Assembly (NCBI GenBank): GCA_947501105.1
Contig: CANMUP010000005.1
Span: forward strand, 248,001-312,000
Source: an uncultured Flaviramulus sp.
Lineage (GTDB): Bacteria > Bacteroidota > Bacteroidia > Flavobacteriales > Flavobacteriaceae
Length of the DNA: 64,000 nucleotides
Direction: 5' to 3'
Part shown: one piece after another, positions 55,014-63,627 of the stretch
Numbering within the stretch: the first letter of the stretch is position 1
How the letters are laid out: the number at the start of each line of letters is the position of its first letter
Made by a program: the position numbers and the translations under genes
Notes under the pieces: model-generated
Told to the model about the DNA's origin: nothing
Seen by the model: the letters and a program-made list of their open reading frames with translations, nothing else
Databases searched by the model: none

Positions 55014-56678
55014 TTAATAAGCATCATCGTGTACTTTAGCAACCGCTCTTCCAGATGGGTCGTTCATGTTTTTAAAAGCTTCATCCCATTCTAGAGCTAT
55101 TTTAGTACTACAAGCCACACTTGCCTCCTGCGGTACACACAAAGCTGCAGCATCGCTAGGGAAATGTTCTTCGAAAATTGAACGGTAATAAAACTCCTCT
55201 TTGTTTTGTGGTGTTTGAATTGGAAATCTAAAATGCGCATTTTTAATTTGCTCATCGCTTACAGCTTCTTCAACAACTTCTTTAAGGGTATCAATCCAAC
55301 TATAACCAACACCATCACTAAATTGTTCTTTTTGTCTCCATGCTACGCTTTCTGGCAACATGTCTTCAAAAGCTTTACGAACCACCCATTTTTCCATACG
55401 CTCACCATTAATCATTTTATCTTGAGGATTGATTCGCATAGCAACATCCATAAATTCTTTATCTAAAAATGGTACACGACCTTCAATTCCCCAAGCTGCT
55501 AAACTTTTGTTTGCACGTAAGCAATCGTACATATGCAACTTGCTTAGTTTACGCACTGTTTCTTCATGAAATTCTTGAGCATTTGGTGCTTTATGGAAAT
55601 ATAAATAGCCTCCAAATAATTCGTCGGCACCTTCGCCAGATAATACCATTTTAATCCCCATAGATTTAATAACACGTGCCATTAAATACATAGGTGTACT
55701 AGCTCTAATAGTTGTAATGTCGTAAGTTTCTAAATTATAGATTACATCTCTAATAGCATCTAAACCCTCTTGAATAGTAAATTTTATTTCGTGATGAACT
55801 GTACCTATATGATCTGCTACTTTTTGAGCTGCAGCCAAATCAGGAGATCCATCTAATCCCACAGAAAATGAATGCAATTGTGGCCACCAAGCGGCTTGAG
55901 TATCGTCTGATTCTATTCTTTTCTCTGCATATTTTTTTGCTATTGCTGATGTAACTGACGAGTCTAACCCACCAGATAATAAAACTCCATAGGGCACATC
56001 ACTCATTAACTGTCTGTGCACTGCAGCTTCAAGGGCTTCTTTTATTTCTTGAATACTGGTTTCGTTATCTTTAATTGCTTCGTATTCTGTCCATTCTCTA
56101 TTGTACCATTTTACAAACTTACCATCTTTACTACTCATATAATGTCCTGGAGGAAACAATTCAATTTTTGTGCATACGCCCTCTAAAGCTTTTAATTCTG
56201 AAGCCACATAAAATGTTCCGTTTTGGTCCCAACCAATATATAATGGAATGATTCCCATATGATCTCTCGCTACAAAATATTCATCTTTTTCAACATCGTA
56301 AATAGCAAAGCCAAAAATACCATTCATTTCATCTATAAAATCAACTCCTTTTTCTTTATACAATGCTAAAATGACTTCACAATCGCTTTCAGTTTGAAAC
56401 TTGTACTTACCATCAAATTGTTTACGCAATTTCCTATGGTTATAAATTTCACCATTTGCAGCAAGTATTAGCTTTTTATCTTCACTAAACAAAGGTTGTT
56501 TACCAGAAGCTGGATCTACAATTGCTAAACGCTCGTGTGCTAAAATAGCTTTATCATCACTATAAATACCACTCCAATCTGGTCCGCGATGACGAATGGT
56601 TTTAGACATTTCTAATATTTGAGGTCTTAAATCTTCAGCTTTTTGTTTTAAATCGAATGCACATACAATTCCACACAT
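55014..56678 (-). CDS. asnB: asparagine synthase B (glutamine-hydrolysing)
   Basis: 554 residues. It makes asparagine from aspartate, ATP and glutamine. The glutaminase nucleophile is Cys2 (MCGIVCAFDL). RHRGPDWSGIYSD, ILAANGEIYNHRKL and ESDCEVILALY belong to the same domain. The synthetase PP-loop is LLSGGLDSSVTSAIA near 233, with VLSGEGADELFGGY later. Full length. No adjacent tRNA or regulator gene. Confidence 0.96.
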   Translation of the reverse strand: MCGIVCAFDLKQKAEDLRPQILEMSKTIRHRGPDWSGIYSDDKAILAHERLAIVDPASGKQPLFSEDKKLILAANGEIYNHRKLRKQFDGKYKFQTESDCEVILALYKEKGVDFIDEMNGIFGFAIYDVEKDEYFVARDHMGIIPLYIGWDQNGTFYVASELKALEGVCTKIELFPPGHYMSSKDGKFVKWYNREWTEYEAIKDNETSIQEIKEALEAAVHRQLMSDVPYGVLLSGGLDSSVTSAIAKKYAEKRIESDDTQAAWWPQLHSFSVGLDGSPDLAAAQKVADHIGTVHHEIKFTIQEGLDAIRDVIYNLETYDITTIRASTPMYLMARVIKSMGIKMVLSGEGADELFGGYLYFHKAPNAQEFHEETVRKLSKLHMYDCLRANKSLAAWGIEGRVPFLDKEFMDVAMRINPQDKMINGERMEKWVVRKAFEDMLPESVAWRQKEQFSDGVGYSWIDTLKEVVEEAVSDEQIKNAHFRFPIQTPQNKEEFYYRSIFEEHFPSDAAALCVPQEASVACSTKIALEWDEAFKNMNDPSGRAVAKVHDDAY

Positions 56679-56940
56679 AATCTCTATCTTTTACTCTATT
56701 TTATTATAATTAACGATACAAAAATGTTATTATAGTTTCATTATTAAAACAACAAATGACTTATTGATTACTATTTGTAACTATTAATTTATTATTTATA
56801 CAAAAATGAAACTTATTAATTCCAAATTATCAAGATTTTCTAGTAGAATGTAAATTTTAACATAGCATATCAACTTTTATAAAAATTTTAAGATAATATC
56901 CCTTTACCTTTAAACCATTCTAAAAACTTAAAAAATCATT
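56679..56940. other. divergent intergenic region between asnB and the DUF2911 gene
   Basis: 262 bp, very AT-rich. It must hold promoters for both genes. The only near-consensus element I find is TACCTTTA (56905-56912), 29 bp before the DUF2911 start, one base off TAnnTTTG. No palindrome or structured element is apparent. Confidence 0.5.
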
Positions 56941-57483
56941 ATGAAAAAGTCAACATTTATTACAACTATTGCTTTTGCATTTGTTATGCTTTTAACCACA
57001 AATGTAAATGCCCAAAAATTTGGTAAGCTAGATAAAAGTCCTATGGATGCTGCTGCTTATCCTGCAAGCTACAAAGAAGCAAATAAATTAATAAAAATAG
57101 TTTACAGTAGGCCACAACTTAAAGGAAGAGATTTAGCAACTTTGGCTCCAAATGGAAAAGTATGGAGAACAGGAGCTAATGAAGCCGCAGAATTAACGTT
57201 ATATACTGATATGAAATTAGGCAGTAAAACCGTTAAGGCTGGAACTTACACTTTTTATGTGATTCCTGGAGAGAAAGAATGGACGGCAATTATAAGCACA
57301 GACTTAAATGTTTGGGGTTCTTATTTTTATAACGAAGCAAATGATGTAGCACGCTTATCAGTACCAGTATCGACTGGAGAATCTTTAGATGCTTTCTCAA
57401 TTGCTTTTGATAAAGCTGATAATGGTGTAAATATGCATTTAGGTTGGGGAACAGCTAGAATTGCAGTACCTTTTACAAAATAA
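56941..57483 (+). CDS. DUF2911 exported protein
   Basis: 180 residues with a signal peptide (ITTIAFAFVMLLTTNVNAQK). The DUF2911 core is clear: KSPMDAAAYPASYKEANK, IKIVYSRPQLKGRDLATL, GKVWRTGANEAAELTLYTD, KAGTYTFYVIPGEKEWTAII. A beta-sandwich is likely. The family is frequent in Bacteroidota and has no known function. It ends at a bidirectional terminator. Confidence 0.9.
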   Translation: MKKSTFITTIAFAFVMLLTTNVNAQKFGKLDKSPMDAAAYPASYKEANKLIKIVYSRPQLKGRDLATLAPNGKVWRTGANEAAELTLYTDMKLGSKTVKAGTYTFYVIPGEKEWTAIISTDLNVWGSYFYNEANDVARLSVPVSTGESLDAFSIAFDKADNGVNMHLGWGTARIAVPFTK

Positions 57484-57509
57484 TTATAGATACACTTAAT
57501 AATAAAAAA

Positions 57510-57530
57510 AGCCTTGAAAATTTCAAGGCT
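57510..57530. terminator. bidirectional terminator between DUF2911 and queE
   Basis: AGCCTTGAAA (57510-57519) pairs with TTTCAAGGCT (57521-57530), flanked by A7 and T7 runs. Confidence 0.85.
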
Positions 57531-57537
57531 TTTTTTA

Positions 57538-58167
57538 TTATGGAATATTCAAATACTTATGCGTTTGTAAAGACACTTTCCATTTAGGATTTGCCATCAC
57601 ATAATCTACAATTTCTGGCACTACTTTATCGCGTTTGCTCCATTCGGGTTGGAGGTATAAAATACAATTATCATTTACTTTTGAGGCTTGTTCTTCCGCG
57701 AAGCGAAAATCATCTTTATTATAAACAATCACTTTTAGTTCGTTTGCATTCTCATAAACTTCTTTAGTAGGAAGCTTCATTTTTTTAGGTGATAAACAAA
57801 TCCAATCCCAAGTTCCAGTTAACTTATAAGCTCCAGAGGTTTCTATATGTGTTTGTAAACCTTCAACTTTCAATTTATTAGTTAAAAGCGTCATATCCCA
57901 AGTTAGTGGTTCTCCTCCAGTAATTACAATAGTATCGCTATACTTTTTTGCGTTTCCTACAATCTTGTTTATATCTGTTGGTGGATGTAAATCAGCATTC
58001 CAACTTTCCTTCACGTCGCACCAATGGCACCCTACATCACACCCTCCAATTCTAATAAAATAAGCAGCGGTACCTTTATGGTAACCTTCTCCCTGAATGG
58101 TGTAAAACTCTTCCATTAAAGGCAACATTTCTCCTTTTTCAACTAATAATTGAATGTCTTTATTCAT
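57538..58167 (-). CDS. queE: 7-carboxy-7-deazaguanine synthase
   Basis: 209 residues, a small radical-SAM enzyme of queuosine/preQ0 synthesis. FYTIQGEGYHKGTAAYFIRI is the family start. The cluster ligands are C-x3-C-x2-C in GGCDVGCHWCDVKESW. ITGGEPLTWDM is the SAM-binding GGE box, and LKVIVYNKDDF and LYLQPEWSKRD follow. No other queuosine gene is in the window. Confidence 0.94.
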   Translation of the reverse strand: MNKDIQLLVEKGEMLPLMEEFYTIQGEGYHKGTAAYFIRIGGCDVGCHWCDVKESWNADLHPPTDINKIVGNAKKYSDTIVITGGEPLTWDMTLLTNKLKVEGLQTHIETSGAYKLTGTWDWICLSPKKMKLPTKEVYENANELKVIVYNKDDFRFAEEQASKVNDNCILYLQPEWSKRDKVVPEIVDYVMANPKWKVSLQTHKYLNIP

Positions 58168-58343
58168 CTATGCAATTCTTGATTTTAATATGGTCAGATG
58201 TAATTCTCCTTATAATAAGTTTAGGTTAGTATAAACTTTAAAATTAAGGTTCATTTCATAGCTTGCAAAGATACATATCCCAATTTGATTTATTTCAATT
58301 TTGAATTTCAATTTGATTTTTATAGTTTCGTACTCCCTAGTTT

Positions 58344-58500
58344 AAAAGTAAATTGCCAGCTTCAATCTCTCTCAAGAATGAAAAAAATAGCATATTTAAT
58401 AATGCTACTTTGCTGTAGTTATTATTATAGTGCCGCTCAAGTTGGTATTGGCACAACGACTCCCGAGGCTTCTTCCATTTTACATATTGAATCATCAAAT
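58344..58500 (+). repeat. duplicated leader and signal-peptide module, copy 1
   Basis: From AAAAGTAAATTGC (58344-58356) through the signal peptide and the VGIGTTTP coding part, the DNA is closely similar to 59238-59395. The boundary is by eye. The downstream parts of the two genes are unrelated. Confidence 0.75.
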
Positions 58501-59136
58501 CGTGGTTTATTACCTCCTAGAGTTAATTTAACAAGTGTAAATGATGTTACAACCATTCCCTCTCCTACCGAAGGATTAATGGTTTATAGCTTATCTACCA
58601 ATAGCTGTAATTTACCTGCTGGGTTGTATGTATTTGATGGTACCGCATGGCAAAGAGTAAGTTTTTCTGGAGGTAGCAATACTTATTCAAGGTTAATTAG
58701 AGATGAAATTGGTGTGGGTAATGTTACTTTCACAGCATACAGTTCCACTAATACTTTTGGTAATTACAATAGTTTATTTGATAATGTAGATAATACTAGT
58801 GGCAGCTCTTTTCACTCATCAAGAAGCGGATCTCCTACTGGCGATTGGGGTTTTGGTATTACACTACCAAGTCAATATTTCATTTCACAACTAGTTTTAG
58901 ATGGTAGAAACGATTGCTGTACAAATAGAATACAAAATGTAGTTATTAGATTATATAGCTGTGGTAGTTTAGTGTATTCAAGCTCTGCAATAAGTTCATC
59001 AACAACTGGTGATAACATTGTTTCAATTCCAAATATCTATGCCGATGAAATAAGAATTATTGTACCAAGTGGAGGAACTACTCCAGGCGGAGCTGTAATA
59101 AATTTTTCAGAGTTAGATGTTGTAGGGTATTTATAG
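58378..59136 (+). CDS. secreted protein with a C-terminal F-type-lectin-like (discoidin-fold) domain
   Basis: 252 residues from the ATG at 58378, which gives a signal peptide ending YYYSAAQ; the longer frame from 58285 has no such start. The N-terminal part (VGIGTTTPEASSILHIES, then GLMVYSL and LYVFDGTAW) is a common Bacteroidota surface-protein module. The C-terminal part (about 105-252) matches the F-type lectin pattern. R177-x-D179-x4-R184 is the fucose motif RxDx4R. Adjacent cysteines C180-C181 are as in eel fucolectin. A histidine lies upstream (His146, 30 residues before Arg177, versus 26 in the classic motif). The end INFSELDVVGYL fits the last strand. Sugar binding is an inference. 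Confidence 0.72.
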   Translation: MKKIAYLIMLLCCSYYYSAAQVGIGTTTPEASSILHIESSNRGLLPPRVNLTSVNDVTTIPSPTEGLMVYSLSTNSCNLPAGLYVFDGTAWQRVSFSGGSNTYSRLIRDEIGVGNVTFTAYSSTNTFGNYNSLFDNVDNTSGSSFHSSRSGSPTGDWGFGITLPSQYFISQLVLDGRNDCCTNRIQNVVIRLYSCGSLVYSSSAISSSTTGDNIVSIPNIYADEIRIIVPSGGTTPGGAVINFSELDVVGYL

Positions 59137-59237
59137 AGGAGCATATAATTATATGAATTATATTATGAATAACTCTACCCCAGTTTGTTAAATTTTGATT
59201 TCCAATTGAATTTATATAACTTCGCAATGGATTAATT

Positions 59238-59395
59238 AAAAGTAAATTGCTCTCAACCTCTCTCTCAAATGAAAAAAACTGCGTATTTAATAATACTGCT
59301 TTGTTGCGGCTATTATTATAGTGCCGCACAAGTTGGTATTGGCACTACAACTCCAGATGCATCATCCATTCTTGATGTAGAATCTACAGACAAAG
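59238..59395 (+). repeat. duplicated leader and signal-peptide module, copy 2
   Basis: Begins with the same AAAAGTAAATTGC (59238-59250) and continues through CTCTCTCTCAA, the start codon and the signal peptide. Similarity with 58344-58500 fades after the VGIGTTTP region. This marks a partial tandem duplication. Confidence 0.75.
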
Positions 59396-59991
59396 GCATT
59401 CTTATTCCTAGGTTAACTACCGTACAAATTAATGCTATAACCAATCCAGCAAATGGATTAATGGTGTATAATACAGATTTGAATGAATTTCAATTTAATT
59501 GTGGCACTACTGCTATACCAGATTGGGTTAAGACATCGCATAGTATGTCTGTAAAATATAGCAATACTGATATTACTACAAATGTTAATCCAAATACCAC
59601 TCCAATTAATTTACCTGTACTTGGTAGTTTAGAATGGAATGATAATACGACCCTTTACACAGTTAATACTGCAGCCAACACAATTACCGTAACAGAAGAT
59701 GGAAGGTATAAAATAACAGTAAATGTTTCCTTACTTGCTGCAGTTACAACTGCTAGATTAACTCCAGAAATGTGGATTGAGATTAACGGAACTCAACAAG
59801 GAACCTATGGATCTACAGGTTATATAAGAAACAATGGAGGACAGCAGGAAAGTTCATTACACATTACCGAAACTCTAAATTTAACTGCTAACGATATTAT
59901 TTCTGTCTCTATAGTAAGGACTGGTGCAAATGGATCTGTTAATTTAAGATCTGCAGGAACATCCAACATTTATGTTGAAAAAATAAAATAA
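59269..59991 (+). CDS. secreted protein with a C1q/TNF-like jelly-roll domain
   Basis: 240 residues. The first 80 are closely like the preceding gene (signal peptide YYYSAAQ, VGIGTTTPDASSILDVES, PANGLMVYNTDLNEFQFNCG). The C-terminal part (about 95-240) is a different, all-beta domain (NTITVTEDGRYKITVNVSLL, EMWIEINGTQQGTYGSTGYI, LNLTANDIISVSIVRTGANG) with the strand pattern of C1q/TNF-like trimeric jelly rolls. Such domains mediate binding or trimer formation. It converges with the RidA gene, 1 bp apart. Domain call by eye. Confidence 0.7.
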   Translation: MKKTAYLIILLCCGYYYSAAQVGIGTTTPDASSILDVESTDKGILIPRLTTVQINAITNPANGLMVYNTDLNEFQFNCGTTAIPDWVKTSHSMSVKYSNTDITTNVNPNTTPINLPVLGSLEWNDNTTLYTVNTAANTITVTEDGRYKITVNVSLLAAVTTARLTPEMWIEINGTQQGTYGSTGYIRNNGGQQESSLHITETLNLTANDIISVSIVRTGANGSVNLRSAGTSNIYVEKIK

Positions 59992-59992
59992 C

Positions 59993-60439
59993 CTATTTAG
60001 CAGCTATTACATCAATTTCAATATTTGCATTTCCAGATAAACCTCCTGCAGCAAAAGTTGTACGAGCTGGTTTTTTTGTAAAATACTTAACATAAACTTC
60101 ATTAAAGGCAGCAAAATCAGTAATATCTTTTAAGATTACTGTGCATTTTACTACATTATCTAATTCTAAATCATGATGTTTCAAAACTGCTTGAATATTT
60201 TCAATTACTTGTTCAGTCTCCATTTTGATGCCTCCCTCAACTAACACCCCTTTCTTATGATCCTTACCTATTTGCCCTGTTAAAAACAAAAAATCATCAG
60301 TTTCTACCGCATCACTATAAGGCACTTTTTGCCTACTAGACTCATGTGATTTATGAAAGGTAATTTCATTTTTATCACTTCCACATGACATTAAAATAAT
60401 AAGTGTTAATATGTTTACAATTCTTATTGTTTTATTCAT
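59993..60439 (-). CDS. RidA-family protein exported as a lipoprotein
   Basis: 148 residues. The RidA (YjgF/UK114) fold is evident: FLFLTGQIGKDHKKGVLVEG, IENIQAVLKHHDLELDNVVK, and the active-site Arg in KKPARTTFAAGGLSGNANIE. Normal RidA proteins are cytosolic enamine/imine deaminases of about 130 residues. This one starts with a signal peptide and lipobox (LTLIILMSCGSDKNE), so it should be membrane-anchored outside the cytoplasm. Activity on extracellular substrates is unknown. Confidence 0.88.
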   Translation of the reverse strand: MNKTIRIVNILTLIILMSCGSDKNEITFHKSHESSRQKVPYSDAVETDDFLFLTGQIGKDHKKGVLVEGGIKMETEQVIENIQAVLKHHDLELDNVVKCTVILKDITDFAAFNEVYVKYFTKKPARTTFAAGGLSGNANIEIDVIAAK

Positions 60440-60491
60440 ACCATTGGATTTTATAATTGACTAAAATTACACTATTTTTAACAAAACTTTG

Positions 60492-62036
60492 ATGATGAGT
60501 AGAACTAACGATTTTGTACAAGCAATAACAGATGGAAACACCTTTAAAGGAGAATCAATAACCGTCGGTTCAGCAATTTTAGATGGAGAAACAATAACCA
60601 ACGCTTATGTAAAAGTTCCATTAAAGACCATGAATCGACATGGTTTAATTGCTGGAGCTACGGGAACAGGTAAAACTAAATCTTTACAAGTTTTAGCTGA
60701 AAATTTAAGTGATAAAGGGATTCCTGTGCTACTTATGGATATTAAAGGAGATTTAAGTGGATTAGCACAACCTAGTCCTGGGCATCCAAAAATTGATGAG
60801 CGTCACGAAAAAATAGGATTATCTTTTGAAGCGAAAAAATTCCCTGTTGAAATTTTAACACTTTCTGAACAAGATGGAGTTAGGCTAAGAGCAACCGTTA
60901 GTGAGTTTGGTCCTGTTTTACTCTCGCGTATTTTAGATTTATCTGAAACTCAATCGGGTGTGGTTGCTGTTATTTTTCAATATTGTGATGATAACAAATA
61001 CCCAATTCTTGATTTAAAAGATTTTAAAAAAATATTACAATACGCAACACAAGAAGGAAAAAAAGAATTTACTGAAGCTTATGGTAGAATATCAACTGCT
61101 TCAACGGGTGCTATTTTACGTAAAGTTGTTGAATTAGAACAACAAGGTGCTGATTTATTTTTTGGAGAAACCTCTTTTGATGTTGATGATTTATTACGAG
61201 TTGATAATGATGGCAGAGGTTATATTAATATCATCAGACTTACCGATATACAAGACCGACCAAAGCTGTTTTCAACATTTATGTTAAGCTTATTGGCAGA
61301 AATATACTCAACTTTTCCAGAACAAGGAGATAGTGACAGGCCAGAACTCATCATGTTTATTGATGAAGCACATTTAATATTCAACGAAGCATCAAAAGCA
61401 TTACTGAATCAAATTGAAAGTATTGTAAAGTTAATAAGAAGTAAAGGTGTTGGACTATACTTTGTTACTCAAAATCCAACTGATGTTCCTGAAGCTGTAT
61501 TAAGTCAGTTAGGATTAAAAGTACAGCATGCCTTAAGAGCTTTTACTGCAAAAGACAGAAAAGCTATTAAATTAACAGCACAAAATTATCCAGATTCTGA
61601 ATATTATGACACAACTGAGGTTTTAACATCCTTAGGAATAGGTGAAGCCTTAGTTTCTGCTTTAGATGAAAAAGGGAGGCCTACGCCACTTGCTGCAACC
61701 ATGATGCGAGCACCAATGAGTAGAATGGATATTTTAACTAATAATGAATTAAGTAATCTGCTTTCAAAATCTAAATTAGTTAAAAAATATAACGAAGACA
61801 TTGATAGAGAAAGTGCTTACGAAATGCTTAATGAAAAAATAGAGCAAGCTGAAGCAGAAGAAGCAAAAGAAAAAGCACGAAAGGAAAAAGAAGCTCTTAA
61901 AAAAGCAGAATCTAAAAAACGTGCATCAACTTCAAGACGAAAAAGCACACGCATGAATCCAGTAGTAAAAGTACTTACAAGTGCCACATTTATAAGAAGC
62001 GTTTTTGGTATTTTAACCAAAGTTTTAAAAAAATAG
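60492..62036 (+). CDS. HerA-like ATPase, DUF853 family (YjgR type)
   Basis: 514 residues from the ATG at 60492 (a TTG 3 bp earlier and a second ATG 3 bp later are alternatives). Walker A is GATGTGKTKS at about 54-61, Walker B is LIMFIDEAHLIFNEA, and YFVTQNPTDVPEAVLSQLG is the HerA/DUF853 signature. The C-terminus is a charged coiled coil (EQAEAEEAKEKARKEKEALK) followed by a basic tail. HerA relatives translocate DNA with NurA nucleases, but this branch has no known partner and none lies nearby. Confidence 0.9.
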   Translation: MMSRTNDFVQAITDGNTFKGESITVGSAILDGETITNAYVKVPLKTMNRHGLIAGATGTGKTKSLQVLAENLSDKGIPVLLMDIKGDLSGLAQPSPGHPKIDERHEKIGLSFEAKKFPVEILTLSEQDGVRLRATVSEFGPVLLSRILDLSETQSGVVAVIFQYCDDNKYPILDLKDFKKILQYATQEGKKEFTEAYGRISTASTGAILRKVVELEQQGADLFFGETSFDVDDLLRVDNDGRGYINIIRLTDIQDRPKLFSTFMLSLLAEIYSTFPEQGDSDRPELIMFIDEAHLIFNEASKALLNQIESIVKLIRSKGVGLYFVTQNPTDVPEAVLSQLGLKVQHALRAFTAKDRKAIKLTAQNYPDSEYYDTTEVLTSLGIGEALVSALDEKGRPTPLAATMMRAPMSRMDILTNNELSNLLSKSKLVKKYNEDIDRESAYEMLNEKIEQAEAEEAKEKARKEKEALKKAESKKRASTSRRKSTRMNPVVKVLTSATFIRSVFGILTKVLKK

Positions 62037-62078
62037 TTGGTAACCACCATTTTAACAATCATAATAACAAAATAATCA

Positions 62079-62639
62079 ATGCAAAAATCATTTTTCAGCC
62101 TTATAATTTTAACCCTATTTTTAACTAGTTGTGAAAAGGAACAAAATCCATTTCAAATTAGCAAACAACATGTAGGGCTACTTACCGACTCTACCCAAGT
62201 TAAAGATTTACAAAATATTTTTAGTAAAGACTCTATTGTAAAATTTATTAGCGGTGATGAATTTACAGGAAACAAAAATGATATTGAAATTTTTGAAAAA
62301 GGTGGTAAAAAACTATTATCGTTAACCCCAAGACAATCTTTAGACTCAACTTCGGTAATTGAAAGTGTTCAAATTTTTGATGCACGTTTTAAAACAGACA
62401 AAAACATAACAACCCTAAGTACTTTTAAAGACATTGCAAGTAATTATAAAATTTCGCGAATAGATAATTTAATAAGCTCTATAGTGGTTTCTGTAAACGA
62501 GATTAATGCTGCTTTTTCTATTGATAAAAAAGAGCTCCCGGCAAACCTCCGATTTGATATGAATTTAAATATTGAAGCAGTGCAAATTCCAGATAATGCT
62601 AAAGTGAAATACTTTTTCTTAAATTGGAGTAAACTATAA
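62079..62639 (+). CDS. hypothetical lipoprotein
   Basis: 186 residues with an SPII signal (LILTLFLTSCEKEQNP). No known domain recognised. The mature part is mixed alpha/beta (QHVGLLTDSTQVKDLQNIF, VIESVQIFDARFKTDKNITT, RIDNLISSIVVSVNEINAAF). It lies between the HerA-like and YitT genes, 42 and 13 bp from them, and is probably co-expressed. Function unknown. Confidence 0.78.
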   Translation: MQKSFFSLIILTLFLTSCEKEQNPFQISKQHVGLLTDSTQVKDLQNIFSKDSIVKFISGDEFTGNKNDIEIFEKGGKKLLSLTPRQSLDSTSVIESVQIFDARFKTDKNITTLSTFKDIASNYKISRIDNLISSIVVSVNEINAAFSIDKKELPANLRFDMNLNIEAVQIPDNAKVKYFFLNWSKL

Positions 62640-62652
62640 CACATAAAACCTT

Positions 62653-63627
62653 ATGAATCCTTTTATATCAAAGCTTTTAGTGACTATTGCTCGTAAAAGA
62701 CTTGAAGATAAAAGTGCACAAAAACCTGTAAGTAAAAAAGAAGTTGTTCTTTTAGTTAGACGATTACAGGTTGAGTTATCTCATACACTTAGCGAATATT
62801 TTTTTATTATAATAGGTGTTTTTTCAGCAGGTTTTGGATTAAAAGGGTTTTTGTTACCAAATCATTTTATTGATGGTGGAGCAACAGGTATTTCTTTATT
62901 ATTAGAAAATATTACCTCATTAAACTTAGGCGTTTTATTAGTATTAGTAAATATTCCTTTTATCATTTTAGCCTCAAAAACTATTAGCTTAAAGTTTGCA
63001 CTAAGAAGCATAGTCGCCATTGCATTTTTAGCCCTCGTAGTTCATTATGTTAACTACCCAACTATTACTGAAGACAAGCTCCTAATAGCTGTTTTTGGTG
63101 GTTTCTTTTTGGGTTTAGGAATAGGCATGTCTATGCGAGGGAGAAGTGTTATTGATGGTACCGAAGTTTTGGCTATTTTTTTAAGTAGAAAACTTTCTTT
63201 AACCATAGGCGATGTGTTATTAATAATAAACATTATTATATTTTCGTTTGGTGCTTACATCCTTTCAATTGAAACCGCCCTGTATGCTATTTTAACGTAT
63301 TTAGCTGCTGCAAGAACGGTAGATTTTGTTGTTGATGGTGTCGAAGAATATGTAGGTGTAACTATTATTTCTGAAAAACATGAAGAACTTAGAGTTATGA
63401 TGACAGAAAAACTACGCCGTGCTTGTACTATTTATGCTGGTAAAGGTGGCTTTGATAAAAACGAGAAAAACTACGATAAGAATATTATCTATACCGTTGT
63501 AACACGTTTAGAGCTTCCTAGATTAAAAACTGAAATTGATAAAATAGATCGAAAAGCATTTATAATTATGGGCGTAGTAAAAGATATTAAAGGCGGCATG
63601 ATTAAGCGTAAACCTCTTAAAGATTAA
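62653..63627 (+). CDS. YitT-family membrane protein with DUF2179 domain
   Basis: 324 residues. Five or six membrane helices (FIIIGVFSAGFGLKGFLLPN, LGVLLVLVNIPFIILASKTI, GFFLGLGIGMSMRGRSVIDG) are followed by a cytosolic DUF2179 domain (VGVTIISEKHEELRVMMTEK, CTIYAGKGGFDKNEKN, YTVVTRLELPRLKTEIDKID). An N-terminal extension of about 45 residues (KRLEDKSAQKPVSKKE) precedes the first helix. The family may be transporters; no substrate is known. Its stop directly abuts the next start. Confidence 0.9.
   Translation: MNPFISKLLVTIARKRLEDKSAQKPVSKKEVVLLVRRLQVELSHTLSEYFFIIIGVFSAGFGLKGFLLPNHFIDGGATGISLLLENITSLNLGVLLVLVNIPFIILASKTISLKFALRSIVAIAFLALVVHYVNYPTITEDKLLIAVFGGFFLGLGIGMSMRGRSVIDGTEVLAIFLSRKLSLTIGDVLLIINIIIFSFGAYILSIETALYAILTYLAAARTVDFVVDGVEEYVGVTIISEKHEELRVMMTEKLRRACTIYAGKGGFDKNEKNYDKNIIYTVVTRLELPRLKTEIDKIDRKAFIIMGVVKDIKGGMIKRKPLKD

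Noticed and set aside
60489-60491. TTG start for the HerA-like gene
   Set aside because: Two ATG codons follow immediately, so an ATG start is more likely.
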